From contig NZ_JXYP01000001.1 in NCBI RefSeq assembly GCF_000964005.1, positions 1-64,000 of the forward strand: a DNA stretch of 64,000 nt, in the 5' to 3' direction. The translations under genes were made by a program, and so were the position numbers. Below the pieces are notes generated by a model, which saw only the letters and a program-made list of their open reading frames with translations, was not told where the DNA came from and did not search any database. This stretch comes from Williamsia herbipolensis. Its GTDB lineage: Bacteria > Actinomycetota > Actinomycetes > Mycobacteriales > Mycobacteriaceae. Below are positions 33,409-42,261 of the stretch, piece by piece (the stretch's first letter is position 1; each line of letters starts with the position of its first letter).

Positions 33409-34507
33409 ACTCCGGGTTCCAGCGCTAAAAGTTAGGCAGGGTTCGCGCCACATATTTTGCTTTGCGGTTGACGGGAAGAAACTGCTGGACTTTTCGACCG
33501 TGTCGCGCGTGAATAGGGGCGAGGCCGGCGACCTAAGGGGCTACCAACGACCAGAAGTTATCTCGCATATACGAGCAATCCGACGCTACCTTGAATCAGA
33601 GAACGCGATGTTGCCGAACGCCGTAGTACTGGCCTTTGATTCGCGTGTCAAATTTGTTGCTAGTAAGGCTGGCAATCGCGTTGAGTATTCGACGCCGGGT
33701 GAGTTAATTATTCCGGTTGACGAGACATTGGTCGACGCAGACAAGCCTGCGCTACTCGTTGATGGCCAGCAACGATCTGCGGCAATAAGAGATGCCGATG
33801 TATCGGAATTCCCAATTGCCGCAGTTGGCTTCATCGCCGAGGGCGACGATGAGCAACGCTCACAATTTATCCTAGTGAATAATACGAAGCCTTTGCCTAA
33901 GGGCTTGATTCACGAACTTATCCCTGACGCTCCCGGTTATCTGCCTCCGAAGTACGCGCGACGAAGACTTCCCGCGCAGGTAATGGTCCGTTTGAACCTA
34001 GACGATGACAGTCCGTTCTGTGGTGCAATTTCGACTCCCACCTCGCCGGATGGTTATATTAAAGACAACAGCGTCTTGAAGATGATTGAGAATAGCTTGT
34101 ACGATGGCGCTCTGTACCAGTATCGCAACGCAGATGATGGTTCGGGCGATATTGAACAGATGACTCTTCACCTGAAAATATTCTGGGCCTTAGTCGAAAG
34201 TACTTGGCCAGTTGAGTGGAAGCAGATCCCGCGCAAGTCTCGCCTCACACACGGTGTGGGTATTCAATCTCTTGGATATGTGATGGACGCGCTCACGGAT
34301 GGTAAACGCGCGGAAGATTTGCCTAACACCGGTATTGACAAGAATCTCGACCAGATAGCCGACGTCGCAGCATGGATGGACGGGGCATGGACACTGGGCC
34401 CGGAGGACGTGCGGCGATGGAACGCCCTGCAAAACACACCAAACGACGTAAAATTGCTCACCAACGTGTTGCTTAGTGTAGTTAGGAAAAAGCAGAGGCG
34501 CCATTGA
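33392..34507 (+). CDS. DpdB-like DGQQR-domain protein, copy 2
   Basis: Protein of 371 residues. LLVDGQQRSAAI (Asp124 to Arg128), GYQRPEVISHIRAIRRYLES and FILVNNTKPLPKGLIHEL align block by block with copy 1, as do the C-terminal LTHGVGIQSLGYVMDAL and WNALQNTP. The two share architecture but differ at many residues, so the split is not recent. It starts 17 nt before the dpdA stop. It may form a hetero-complex with copy 1, or one copy may recognise target DNA. Confidence 0.8.
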   Translation: MKKQYELRVPALKVRQGSRHIFCFAVDGKKLLDFSTVSRVNRGEAGDLRGYQRPEVISHIRAIRRYLESENAMLPNAVVLAFDSRVKFVASKAGNRVEYSTPGELIIPVDETLVDADKPALLVDGQQRSAAIRDADVSEFPIAAVGFIAEGDDEQRSQFILVNNTKPLPKGLIHELIPDAPGYLPPKYARRRLPAQVMVRLNLDDDSPFCGAISTPTSPDGYIKDNSVLKMIENSLYDGALYQYRNADDGSGDIEQMTLHLKIFWALVESTWPVEWKQIPRKSRLTHGVGIQSLGYVMDALTDGKRAEDLPNTGIDKNLDQIADVAAWMDGAWTLGPEDVRRWNALQNTPNDVKLLTNVLLSVVRKKQRRH

Positions 34508-34514
34508 ATATCTG

Positions 34515-34539
34515 TGGCTTCTTGAGAAGAAGAGAGCCA
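34515..34539 (+). terminator. terminator-like hairpin at the convergence of the two dpd operons
   Basis: TGGCT at 34515-34519 pairs with AGCCA at 34535-34539, and an inner CTTCTT/AAGAAG stem with a 3-nt loop (34518-34532) stacks inside with a bulge. It lies 8 bp after the stop of the second DpdB gene. No T-run follows. Confidence 0.35.
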
Positions 34540-34704
34540 ATAATGCGGCCTAATTCAGACATTGCCGGTTCTAGCTGTGCGAACAAAGTGAACTAGCTGG
34601 CCTGGTCTTCGAGCATGTGCGCATATTTCGGTAAAGAGTCACCCTCAGCGTGACCTCACGGCGAGGGCTTTACTGATCACGATCACCACAGCGATCGTGC
34701 AGGA

Positions 34705-36675
34705 TTAGGCGTGCAAGTCGGCAAAGCCGAGTTCAACCGAGCGCAGCAACGATGCCGATCCTGATCCGTCGGCATAGCGGATCAGTGCTCCCTGCGCGTT
34801 CGCTGTGATGAAGCCAGTGGCCGCATGGGTCGCCCGCTTTGTCGCGAGGACGATCAAATCCGCGTTTCGCGCGTGCTGCTTGAGGGAGGCGTTTCCATCC
34901 AAAGCTGACGAGACCTCCACCTGGACGTTTGGCCACTGAAAGTCAATCGTCTTCTTAACTCGGGCAAGAGACCCGGTGTCAAGGCTGTACAGCAGGATCC
35001 TCCCACTTGCCGTATTGCGGTCACTGGGTTGCTCGACAGGATCCGACGCGGCAATAGTCCAGTCGTAATCAAGTTTGATATCGTCGGTTACCAGACTCGC
35101 CAGCTTGCGGAGCGACTCAGGCAGTCGGTGCCTCTGCTGATTGAGGGGAGACAGAAGTGTTGTGACGAAATTGGCGCGGGTTCTGGAGTCGACTACAGGT
35201 CCGCACACGACTGCGTCCGCGAGGTCAATTGCTCGAGTAGCGCTCCGGATTGCTACCCATCGATCCGCAAAATCACTGAGATCGCCAAGTACTTCCCGGT
35301 ATGCCTCCGGCGGAGGACCGCCACGTAAGAAGATCTCTAGTAGCGCACATATTGCACCCAAATCGAAAGGGCTGAACCGCTCAGCCACCAGATATCGGCG
35401 TAATAGGGCCTCCGCGGTGCGTGCAGCCGGGCGGCCGAGATCGTCGGCCTCGAGAAGCGCTGCAACACCGGACAGGAGATCGTCCGTGGCTACCTCTGGC
35501 ACTGCGTCGATCGCATCAGCCAACTGAGAATCAACCTGCCACGCTGGCGTCCACATGAGTGTCTGGCCACCATCGAGTTGCAACCCGTGCGCGCTGTTGA
35601 GTCGACCGACCCAATCCAACCAGGAGTCGATGGGTGCCTGCGTTGCTGGTCGGTCCGGACCCGTTACAGATTCGGGGATCGACGTCTCACTTACCGGATC
35701 TGCTTCGTCGACTGATCCTTGGGAGGAGGGGACCAGGCGCGCGCGCAAGTCTGGATCGACTGCGAGATTCGCTGCTAGCACTTCCGTCAACGAGTCCTCC
35801 TTGCGGATAAGCGCAACCAGCGCGCAAACTGTGCTCGCATCAGGATCTGTCGTGCTTGCCACCGAACTATCGACGAGCATTGCGACATCGGGTTTTGCCG
35901 TAGTGATCGCGGCAAGTGCACCGTCGATGTCGCCTGTTGGCAGAGGACGAGCAAGATTAACTCTCCCCCATGCGGCCAAAACGCCTTCGCGAACGAGTCG
36001 CGGAGGCTCGACGTAAATCAGGCTCGGAAGCGACGCATGTGCAAGAACTTCTTCGTCCTTGCCCAATTGGAATAGTCGTCGAATTTCGAGAAAAGCGACG
36101 TTTTCGTGTGAAATCCCTCCGAACGCCTTGATCTCTCGCAAGAGGCGTTCGGAGGTTGCGACTGCACCGGAGGCGAGAGCGAGGTCGAATTCCCGCAGCA
36201 AGCGACCAATCGGCCGAGGCGCCTTCGGGACACGTAGTGGCACGTCTCCGATCGTCGCGATGAGTCGACTGAGCGCCGTGAAAGTATTTCTGGCCGTCTG
36301 TACAGTAGGTCGTAGTAGAAATGTCGTGTCAGGACCTACGAAGTCCAGAACCGCGAGATCGATCGGGTCCGCGGAGTCGAGTCGCGCGACCCGTCCATCG
36401 AATCGACACCACTGGTGAGCTACCGCCGCCTCGAGTAGGGGCCTGACACGCCCAGCGTGTGCGATGTCCCAGCAAACAACGTAAATTATCGTTGGATGTG
36501 ATTGATCAGTGCGTCGTGGAAGAACTGCTGGACATTCGCCACGGTCCGGCAGTGCGGCGAGAAATGGTTGCATTGTCGTTGCCATAGGACTGGCCGGGTC
36601 AGTGTTCGGCCAAATAAAATTCGGCGGTGCAAAAAATCGTCGAAGAAATACCTCTGGGGTGATCGCTGTCGTCAC
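34705..36675 (-). CDS. dpdD: DpdD-like protein of the restriction arm
   Basis: Protein of 656 residues from GTG 36675, which overlaps the dpdK stop (GTGA) and has GGAG upstream; the 18-bp longer start is less likely. It begins VTTAITPEVFLRRFFAPPNF, has an aspartate/alanine-rich helical middle, and ends in a Rossmann-like segment (GRILLYSLDTGSLARVKKTI, then NADLIVLATKRATHAATGFI). No catalytic residues could be assigned. By order it is the only gene left for DpdD, which in Salmonella is among the genes needed for the restriction-like effect. The name is from context. Confidence 0.6.
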   Translation of the reverse strand: MTTAITPEVFLRRFFAPPNFIWPNTDPASPMATTMQPFLAALPDRGECPAVLPRRTDQSHPTIIYVVCWDIAHAGRVRPLLEAAVAHQWCRFDGRVARLDSADPIDLAVLDFVGPDTTFLLRPTVQTARNTFTALSRLIATIGDVPLRVPKAPRPIGRLLREFDLALASGAVATSERLLREIKAFGGISHENVAFLEIRRLFQLGKDEEVLAHASLPSLIYVEPPRLVREGVLAAWGRVNLARPLPTGDIDGALAAITTAKPDVAMLVDSSVASTTDPDASTVCALVALIRKEDSLTEVLAANLAVDPDLRARLVPSSQGSVDEADPVSETSIPESVTGPDRPATQAPIDSWLDWVGRLNSAHGLQLDGGQTLMWTPAWQVDSQLADAIDAVPEVATDDLLSGVAALLEADDLGRPAARTAEALLRRYLVAERFSPFDLGAICALLEIFLRGGPPPEAYREVLGDLSDFADRWVAIRSATRAIDLADAVVCGPVVDSRTRANFVTTLLSPLNQQRHRLPESLRKLASLVTDDIKLDYDWTIAASDPVEQPSDRNTASGRILLYSLDTGSLARVKKTIDFQWPNVQVEVSSALDGNASLKQHARNADLIVLATKRATHAATGFITANAQGALIRYADGSGSASLLRSVELGFADLHA

Positions 36676-37193
36676 GATCTTTCTCCGATCCACCGAGTTC
36701 GTAACTCAAGGCGATGCCGTGCCGCCTCCGCTTGGTCCAGTTGCAATTCCATACTTTCCTCGTTAACCCGCGTCCCGTTCCAGGTGAAGTTCATAGAACC
36801 GGTGAGAAGCCAGTCTCCGCCAACCATTAGTTTCTCGTGGAGGTGCTCACCGGAGTGCAGGTGAAGTAGATTGGGAATCGAAGATCGACTTAACCGTTCG
36901 ACGAATGCTTCGTTGTGGTCAACCCGGCGTACAGCCACATGAATCTCTGTCCCGCGGCGGGTGAGTTCTCCGAGGACCTCGCTAAGCGTCATATTCGACG
37001 ATGGATTATTACCCAGAACCGCGTCGAATTGCCGTGTCTCGTTGTCGATGACCACTACGTCGGAGACCCACCCGGTGACGAGCCAAAACTCATCACATGG
37101 CGAGCACAACTCAGATAGCAGTGCGGCGGCCAGCACATCGCGAATGGCGAGCCCATTACGCGGTTTTGTTCTGACCGTTCTCCGCGCGGTCAT
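36672..37193 (-). CDS. dpdK: DpdK, phospholipase D-like nuclease
   Basis: Protein of 173 residues with a single HKD motif: His119-x-Lys121 in HLHEKLMVGG followed by GSMNF (132-136, with Ser133 and Asn135). One HKD per chain means the active site should form in a dimer, as in Nuc/BfiI-type nucleases. It is the most likely DNA-cutting subunit of the Dpd restriction arm. It overlaps dpdJ by 4 nt (ATGA) and dpdD by 4 nt. Confidence 0.8.
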   Translation of the reverse strand: MTARRTVRTKPRNGLAIRDVLAAALLSELCSPCDEFWLVTGWVSDVVVIDNETRQFDAVLGNNPSSNMTLSEVLGELTRRGTEIHVAVRRVDHNEAFVERLSRSSIPNLLHLHSGEHLHEKLMVGGDWLLTGSMNFTWNGTRVNEESMELQLDQAEAARHRLELRTRWIGERS

Positions 37194-40100
37194 TGCAACT
37201 CCTCCGCCAACGAAAGTATGGCAGTCATGCTGCCGCGTCGCTGCGAAATGGCTCTGACACGACCGAATACGCGGAGTCCGCCGCGCTCGATCGGCTTAGC
37301 CGTCGCTGCCCTCAGAGCACGGGCTAGATCAGCGCGGTGCGTGTACGGCGCGGTCAATAGAACCCGCGCATCCGCTCCCATCGCTTGCGTGTAAGCGTCG
37401 ATCCAGCCAGGTTCCGTGACGTCGATCTTAACGGCGCCATCGTGAACAGCCTCGTCCAGCACGAGGCGTTCGACAATTACGTTCTCGCGATAGGGATGCC
37501 AGTGGTCGAGACGTTGCGAACGCGCTTGGGCCCCGCGTAACCACAGCATCGAGAAGGCCGAGTCGACGGACAGGGACTTGAGGTCGAAGCCCAGGTTTCC
37601 CTGCGAAGCGTGGTAAGCGATTGTGCGCGCATCGATCTCGACCCCGAGTCTCGTCTCTGAGTCCACCCAAGCAGTGACGAGGTCAGAAACCACACGATCG
37701 ATCGTTGTGCTCGAACCCGGTCGCATGAATCGGGCGGCGAACGTGGACACAAGTAAATGATCGGGGGGTCCGTCGGATTCGGTCCAGATGCCCCGCAATT
37801 TTTCGAGTGCGCTGTCCATCGCGGCGATACCTTCGGCACGCCGGAAGTCAGCGACACACTTCGAAAAGGCCGTTCCTGTAGTGACCAACTCCGCGAGAGC
37901 GTGCCGCATCGATTCATCAACGTTTTCAGCATCCGTCGGAGAGCAAGCTCGGGCGACTGCATCCCAGAATCTTCGGGGATCCTCACCATACTCCCGATGG
38001 AGGGATTCGAGCAGGCCGAGGCCACCTATAGCAGTCTCCGACAGGAGTATCCGATAGTCGCGTGTCTCCTCGTCGAACTCAACGTCGCAAGCGAGATCAC
38101 CTTCATTTGCGTCGGCGAGTGATTCGCTCACCGCAGCGAGGACCGCGTTGGCCAGAGTGTCGAGAAATACACGGTCGAGCAAGTCGGTCGTATCCGCCTG
38201 AAGGTTGTTGGTGCCGAGCAAGTTGCCATGCTCTTCGATCACCGCCCGAACCATTGGATCGGCAGCCAACTGCGCTAGCGTGCGCTGCATACGACTCTCG
38301 TCCTCGTGCTGAGCCTCTGCCCGATATGCGACCGCGAGGAAATCCGGAAGATTGTCGGCCCACGCACCGTCCGCGAGTTGGCCAGGTAGCAACCCGACGG
38401 GGCCGCCACTCAGACCGCGGGAGATAAATGCGTCGAGATAAACCTCCGAAAGCCACCCGCGCTGAAAGACATTGACTACATCGTCGAGTCTTTCATCCTC
38501 AAGGACTCGGCGACGAAATGCGAGAGTCCTCCAGGGCGGTGAAGAAGTAAAATTTTGAAGAAATGATTGGCCACCCTCGGGTAGTTGACCGGAAACGATC
38601 ATTCCATCCACCTCGAGTTCGAAGCCGATGGCGGCAGGCGTCCCCTCGTGTACGTAGCGGACGTGGGTCGGCGTCCGGTTTCCCGCCTGATCTGTGAGTT
38701 CGCCGTCGGAGCCAATAGCCATTCGGCGCACTCTGAGAGGGCCGCCGCCGACATGCAGCGCAAAGGCGCACGTGTTTACTAGCGTCGCCCAGATTGACGG
38801 TGTCGGGACATCCACGTGGTGCAGTGCCTCGGCGGCAAGTTCGAATGTGGATCTCCAGACTGGCATCGCCTTGGATGTGTCCGCGATGTGGGGCGGAGGG
38901 CTGACGAGGCGTAGGGCAAGCGGACGCACCACCGTGTAACTCTCGCCCAACGATGTCTTCCACGTACCGAGTCCATGGCCAGCCGCGATGACATCGGTCA
39001 GCGGGAGATCGTTACCAATTGAGGGAACGGGTAACCACGTACTCAGAGATGCGTGCGCATGGCCGAATCGGCGACTCACGCGGCCCGGAACCGCCTCACG
39101 AAGCGCCTGCGTAATCGGCATCCGCGGTGGTTCCTCGCCAAAGTTGGTCGGCAGTTCGAAGCGAACGTCCGGCGTGTTGAGGGAGGCGAAGAGAGTATCC
39201 GACATGAACTCAGGAAGAGGCTTACGATCTTTCCGTCCTGGGTCGATTTCACCAGGAAGCGGCGTCCAAGCGGCCTCCAGTCGGCGTAATGCTGTCGGTA
39301 CAACTGACAGCATTAGAGATCGTGGCTCCTCCCACAACGCGGCGCTGACCTCATCCTGCGGCAAGGCTAGGGAGCGTCGAAGGTGTTCAGCCAGTTCCAG
39401 TTGCACCTGGTTTTCTGAAAGGATCGTCCGCAGGACGGATATCACGTCAAGGGTTCGGACATGCGGTTTGTCGTTCAACGGCGGAGACAGCACCGAGCGG
39501 ACATCAGCGCTCGTCTTGCGTGCGACCCAGTCAAGAAGGGAATGTGTCGCCTGCATCTTTACTACGAATCGGTTGTTAATCGGCAACGAACGGGCGTCAA
39601 TTTCGGGGTCGAGGAGTTTCTCGTAGGATTGGTACGCTATTCGGTCTCGGCCGTAGTCGGACAGCACGACAACCGTTAAAGGCCGCATCTCGAGTCGTCG
39701 CCCCGCACGGCCTCGCCGCTGTAGAAACGACGCGAGGTCTCTTGGTGCCTTGTGCTGGATAATCGTTCCGACCCTCGGATCGTTAAATCCGACCTCCAGC
39801 GAGGAGGTGGCAACGATGACGTCGGCCGAAGTGTCGACGCCGGCGTCTTGGGAGGATGTCCGCGCGACGTTGAGGGGCCGGTCCATTCGCTGCAGTCGAT
39901 ACGGCAGATCCCATGACTGTCCGTCCACGTATCGCGCTCCAGCTTGCGGTTCTGCTGGGCTACGGAGATCGGCCAGCACATTGCCGGCCATCCGACCCCG
40001 GGGCTGCGCTCCCTCGGCGTCCCTCAAATTGTCATACAAACGGTTGATCACGTCGAGGTCGTCAGTAAACGCGAACGAGACCGAACCGTATATCCCTGGA

Positions 40101-41581
40101 TCGTTGTCGAGCATTCGACCCAGCAGCATCGCAGTTTGAATCGTCGTCGACAACAGTGGACTACCTGAAATGGGGTCGCCACGGAGCGCGATTCCGTATT
40201 CCCGACTGATGGGAACCAGTTCGTCGTCTTTCGGGGCGATCACCTCGACGTAGGGGCGCTCCGCACCCGTCAACGCCTCGAAGAAATCACCGGCATCGCG
40301 CAGCGTCGCAGACAAGCCCACCATCACTGGACTGTCGACGCCCCACTGACGATTGGCATGACGCCAGCGCCGTAGCATTAGACCGACCTGAGCGCCGTTC
40401 ACACCTGTGTACGTGTGCACCTCGTCGAGCAACACCATTCGTATGCCGTTTGGCCCCTTCCATCCCAACAGACGTGCCAGCATCGCGCTCGTCGATTGTT
40501 GGCTCAGCATCTCCGTAGAACTGAAAAGAATATCCGGCGGATTCTTCGCCATCGACTCTCGGGTGAGCGCGATAGTCCCAGGCAGGGTAGAGAAGTGGCA
40601 CGTGGTGCACACGAGTCGCTCGTGCCGGGCTATCCGATCAACGTCCGACCAGATCAGACTGCCCTGGCAATCCTCGGTCGTACACGGAAAATATGGCGTT
40701 GCCCATCCCGAACTCCGTCGCTTCCAGGCCCGCCAGTCACTACTGCCTTCGAGGTCGCGATCTCTTGGTGTCTGACCGTAAAGGAGTCCGATTCGCGCCA
40801 ACCGTCCACCCGGCCCAAGGCTGAGGGGACCAAGGTTCGTAACTACCCGAAGAGCCTCTCTCGCTTGGTCTCGAAGCAACTCGTTGCGCGGATAGAGTGC
40901 GAGGGTGTGGGGTCCCGTGCGTTTTTGGCCAGCGGTGGATGCGATGTCCAGCAGGGCGGGAATGTAGAACGCCAGCGTCTTGCCAGATCCCGTACCGGAC
41001 GTAACGATTCGGGCCGTCAACTGCGGGGCCTTTGTCGCAGACAAAATGGACTTAGTGGCGTCAACCTGAAAGCGTGCGAGGTAGTTGTCGACCACCAAGC
41101 GCTTGAAAACGTCTTCGTGCAGGTCGGTCCAACTGGGTAGTCCAACGAGATCGTCTATTGCCTCTGAAGGGGTGATCGCGCGACGCGGATAGCGCCGAGG
41201 CCCAACCTTGATCCGGTAATCCGCAACGAGGGGGCTGGAATGGCGCCACCAGGCAGGTGAAGAAGTGTCTTTTTGTGGGAATAGTTGTCGGAGATGGCGC
41301 AGGAGGCGAATTGTTTCACCGAGGCGCGTGCGGTATTTCGGCGTCGTCTCCGGAAGTCGGTGGAGCAGACCGTCCGTCAGCAGATGCTCGAGGTATTCCT
41401 CGCCGGTCGCCAAATCCGCCTGAAGATCCTCGGCGTCGAGGTCCAGTTGAATATCGATGGCGCTTTCGACGTCCGACTGACTGAGGAAGCCATCAACTAC
41501 GCCCCATGAAAGCAGCTTCAGCTCCAAGTCTTCCAGGCGGCTGAGAAGATTCGAATCTCCTTTCCATGCGCGACCTTTCAT
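37190..41581 (-). CDS. dpdJ: DpdJ, large DEAD/DEAH-box helicase
   Basis: Protein of 1463 residues. Walker A TSGTGSGKT is at 194-202, DEVH follows (MVLLDEVHTYTG), then GLSATLRD. Motif VI lies in LASFLQRRGRAGRR, after ATSSLEVGFNDPRVG. A zinc-finger-like insert has two Cys pairs (PCTTEDCQG and LVCTTCHF) between motifs I and II. The C-terminal 700 residues are of the type found in DUF1998-like helicases. It is the longest gene in the window and belongs to the restriction arm. It is coupled to dpdI and dpdK by 4-nt overlaps. Confidence 0.8.
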   Translation of the reverse strand: MKGRAWKGDSNLLSRLEDLELKLLSWGVVDGFLSQSDVESAIDIQLDLDAEDLQADLATGEEYLEHLLTDGLLHRLPETTPKYRTRLGETIRLLRHLRQLFPQKDTSSPAWWRHSSPLVADYRIKVGPRRYPRRAITPSEAIDDLVGLPSWTDLHEDVFKRLVVDNYLARFQVDATKSILSATKAPQLTARIVTSGTGSGKTLAFYIPALLDIASTAGQKRTGPHTLALYPRNELLRDQAREALRVVTNLGPLSLGPGGRLARIGLLYGQTPRDRDLEGSSDWRAWKRRSSGWATPYFPCTTEDCQGSLIWSDVDRIARHERLVCTTCHFSTLPGTIALTRESMAKNPPDILFSSTEMLSQQSTSAMLARLLGWKGPNGIRMVLLDEVHTYTGVNGAQVGLMLRRWRHANRQWGVDSPVMVGLSATLRDAGDFFEALTGAERPYVEVIAPKDDELVPISREYGIALRGDPISGSPLLSTTIQTAMLLGRMLDNDPGIYGSVSFAFTDDLDVINRLYDNLRDAEGAQPRGRMAGNVLADLRSPAEPQAGARYVDGQSWDLPYRLQRMDRPLNVARTSSQDAGVDTSADVIVATSSLEVGFNDPRVGTIIQHKAPRDLASFLQRRGRAGRRLEMRPLTVVVLSDYGRDRIAYQSYEKLLDPEIDARSLPINNRFVVKMQATHSLLDWVARKTSADVRSVLSPPLNDKPHVRTLDVISVLRTILSENQVQLELAEHLRRSLALPQDEVSAALWEEPRSLMLSVVPTALRRLEAAWTPLPGEIDPGRKDRKPLPEFMSDTLFASLNTPDVRFELPTNFGEEPPRMPITQALREAVPGRVSRRFGHAHASLSTWLPVPSIGNDLPLTDVIAAGHGLGTWKTSLGESYTVVRPLALRLVSPPPHIADTSKAMPVWRSTFELAAEALHHVDVPTPSIWATLVNTCAFALHVGGGPLRVRRMAIGSDGELTDQAGNRTPTHVRYVHEGTPAAIGFELEVDGMIVSGQLPEGGQSFLQNFTSSPPWRTLAFRRRVLEDERLDDVVNVFQRGWLSEVYLDAFISRGLSGGPVGLLPGQLADGAWADNLPDFLAVAYRAEAQHEDESRMQRTLAQLAADPMVRAVIEEHGNLLGTNNLQADTTDLLDRVFLDTLANAVLAAVSESLADANEGDLACDVEFDEETRDYRILLSETAIGGLGLLESLHREYGEDPRRFWDAVARACSPTDAENVDESMRHALAELVTTGTAFSKCVADFRRAEGIAAMDSALEKLRGIWTESDGPPDHLLVSTFAARFMRPGSSTTIDRVVSDLVTAWVDSETRLGVEIDARTIAYHASQGNLGFDLKSLSVDSAFSMLWLRGAQARSQRLDHWHPYRENVIVERLVLDEAVHDGAVKIDVTEPGWIDAYTQAMGADARVLLTAPYTHRADLARALRAATAKPIERGGLRVFGRVRAISQRRGSMTAILSLAEELQ

Positions 41582-42261
41582 GAGCGGATGCTGATGTAGA
41601 GTTGGTCATTCAGCGAAGCATCGCCTCGAAGTGTCGCCAGTTCCTCGTCACTCAAGTCGGCCAGTCGGACCTGACCTTCGTTGAACCGCTTGAGCAGCGA
41701 GTCGATGCTCGCATCCCCGACCTCATCAAACTCATCTTTGACGCGATCCCACTGTATTGAGAATTGAATAATATCCGGGATGCTTGGCTTCTTTGCGGCC
41801 AACTTCTGCAATTCAGAGATCCGCATCTTTGTCGCATCTCGACGAACAAAGTTGACCCTGGGTAGCAAAGATACTGGCAGACTAGCTATCATTTCACTCG
41901 CCCAAGTCCGCCAGGAATGCATATTCGCTAGATCAATAGCCGATCTTGCAGTGTCGAGATCTCGGCACCTAGCTTGCAAGAATTGTGCTGTCGGTCGTCC
42001 AAGTTCGGCCTGCTCTTGCAGTCTCCTGGCGGGTTGCTGGAGGTCGATCAGATCATCAACGGGCGCACCAATATCCTTCAACTTTCGATACACTTTCAAT
42101 ACAGCTTCGAGCAAAAGTAATTCTTGATCGAGGCGATTCAAAGCGGTCTGCACCTGACCGCGGAATTGTGACTCGCCAAGGCCTTCCCTCTTCACACGTG
42201 CCAATGCGGTAAGTTTCTTCGCCCGTAGGGCGAGGCTGCGTTGCGGTATGGTGTCGCTCAT
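41578..42261 (-). CDS. dpdI: DpdI-like helical protein
   Basis: Protein of 227 residues from ATG 42261, which overlaps the dpdH stop (ATGA); a start at 42291 would overlap by 34 nt and is not favoured. It is almost wholly helical, with coiled-coil-like stretches (QVQTALNRLDQELLLLEAVL) and no catalytic motif. By order it is DpdI, one of the subunits needed for the restriction-like phenotype in Salmonella. It is probably a structural link between the ATPase and the helicase (inference). Confidence 0.62.
   Translation of the reverse strand: MSDTIPQRSLALRAKKLTALARVKREGLGESQFRGQVQTALNRLDQELLLLEAVLKVYRKLKDIGAPVDDLIDLQQPARRLQEQAELGRPTAQFLQARCRDLDTARSAIDLANMHSWRTWASEMIASLPVSLLPRVNFVRRDATKMRISELQKLAAKKPSIPDIIQFSIQWDRVKDEFDEVGDASIDSLLKRFNEGQVRLADLSDEELATLRGDASLNDQLYISIRS

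Noticed and set aside
29332-34507. Ordinary tRNA queuosine locus
   Set aside because: The TGT homologue is coupled with DGQQR proteins and sits beside the helicase/nuclease set; no queA, queG or queF is present.
31016-34507. Dnd phosphorothioation system because of DndB-like proteins
   Set aside because: No DndA/C/D/E homologues are present; the middle gene is a TGT with both catalytic Asp and the zinc site.
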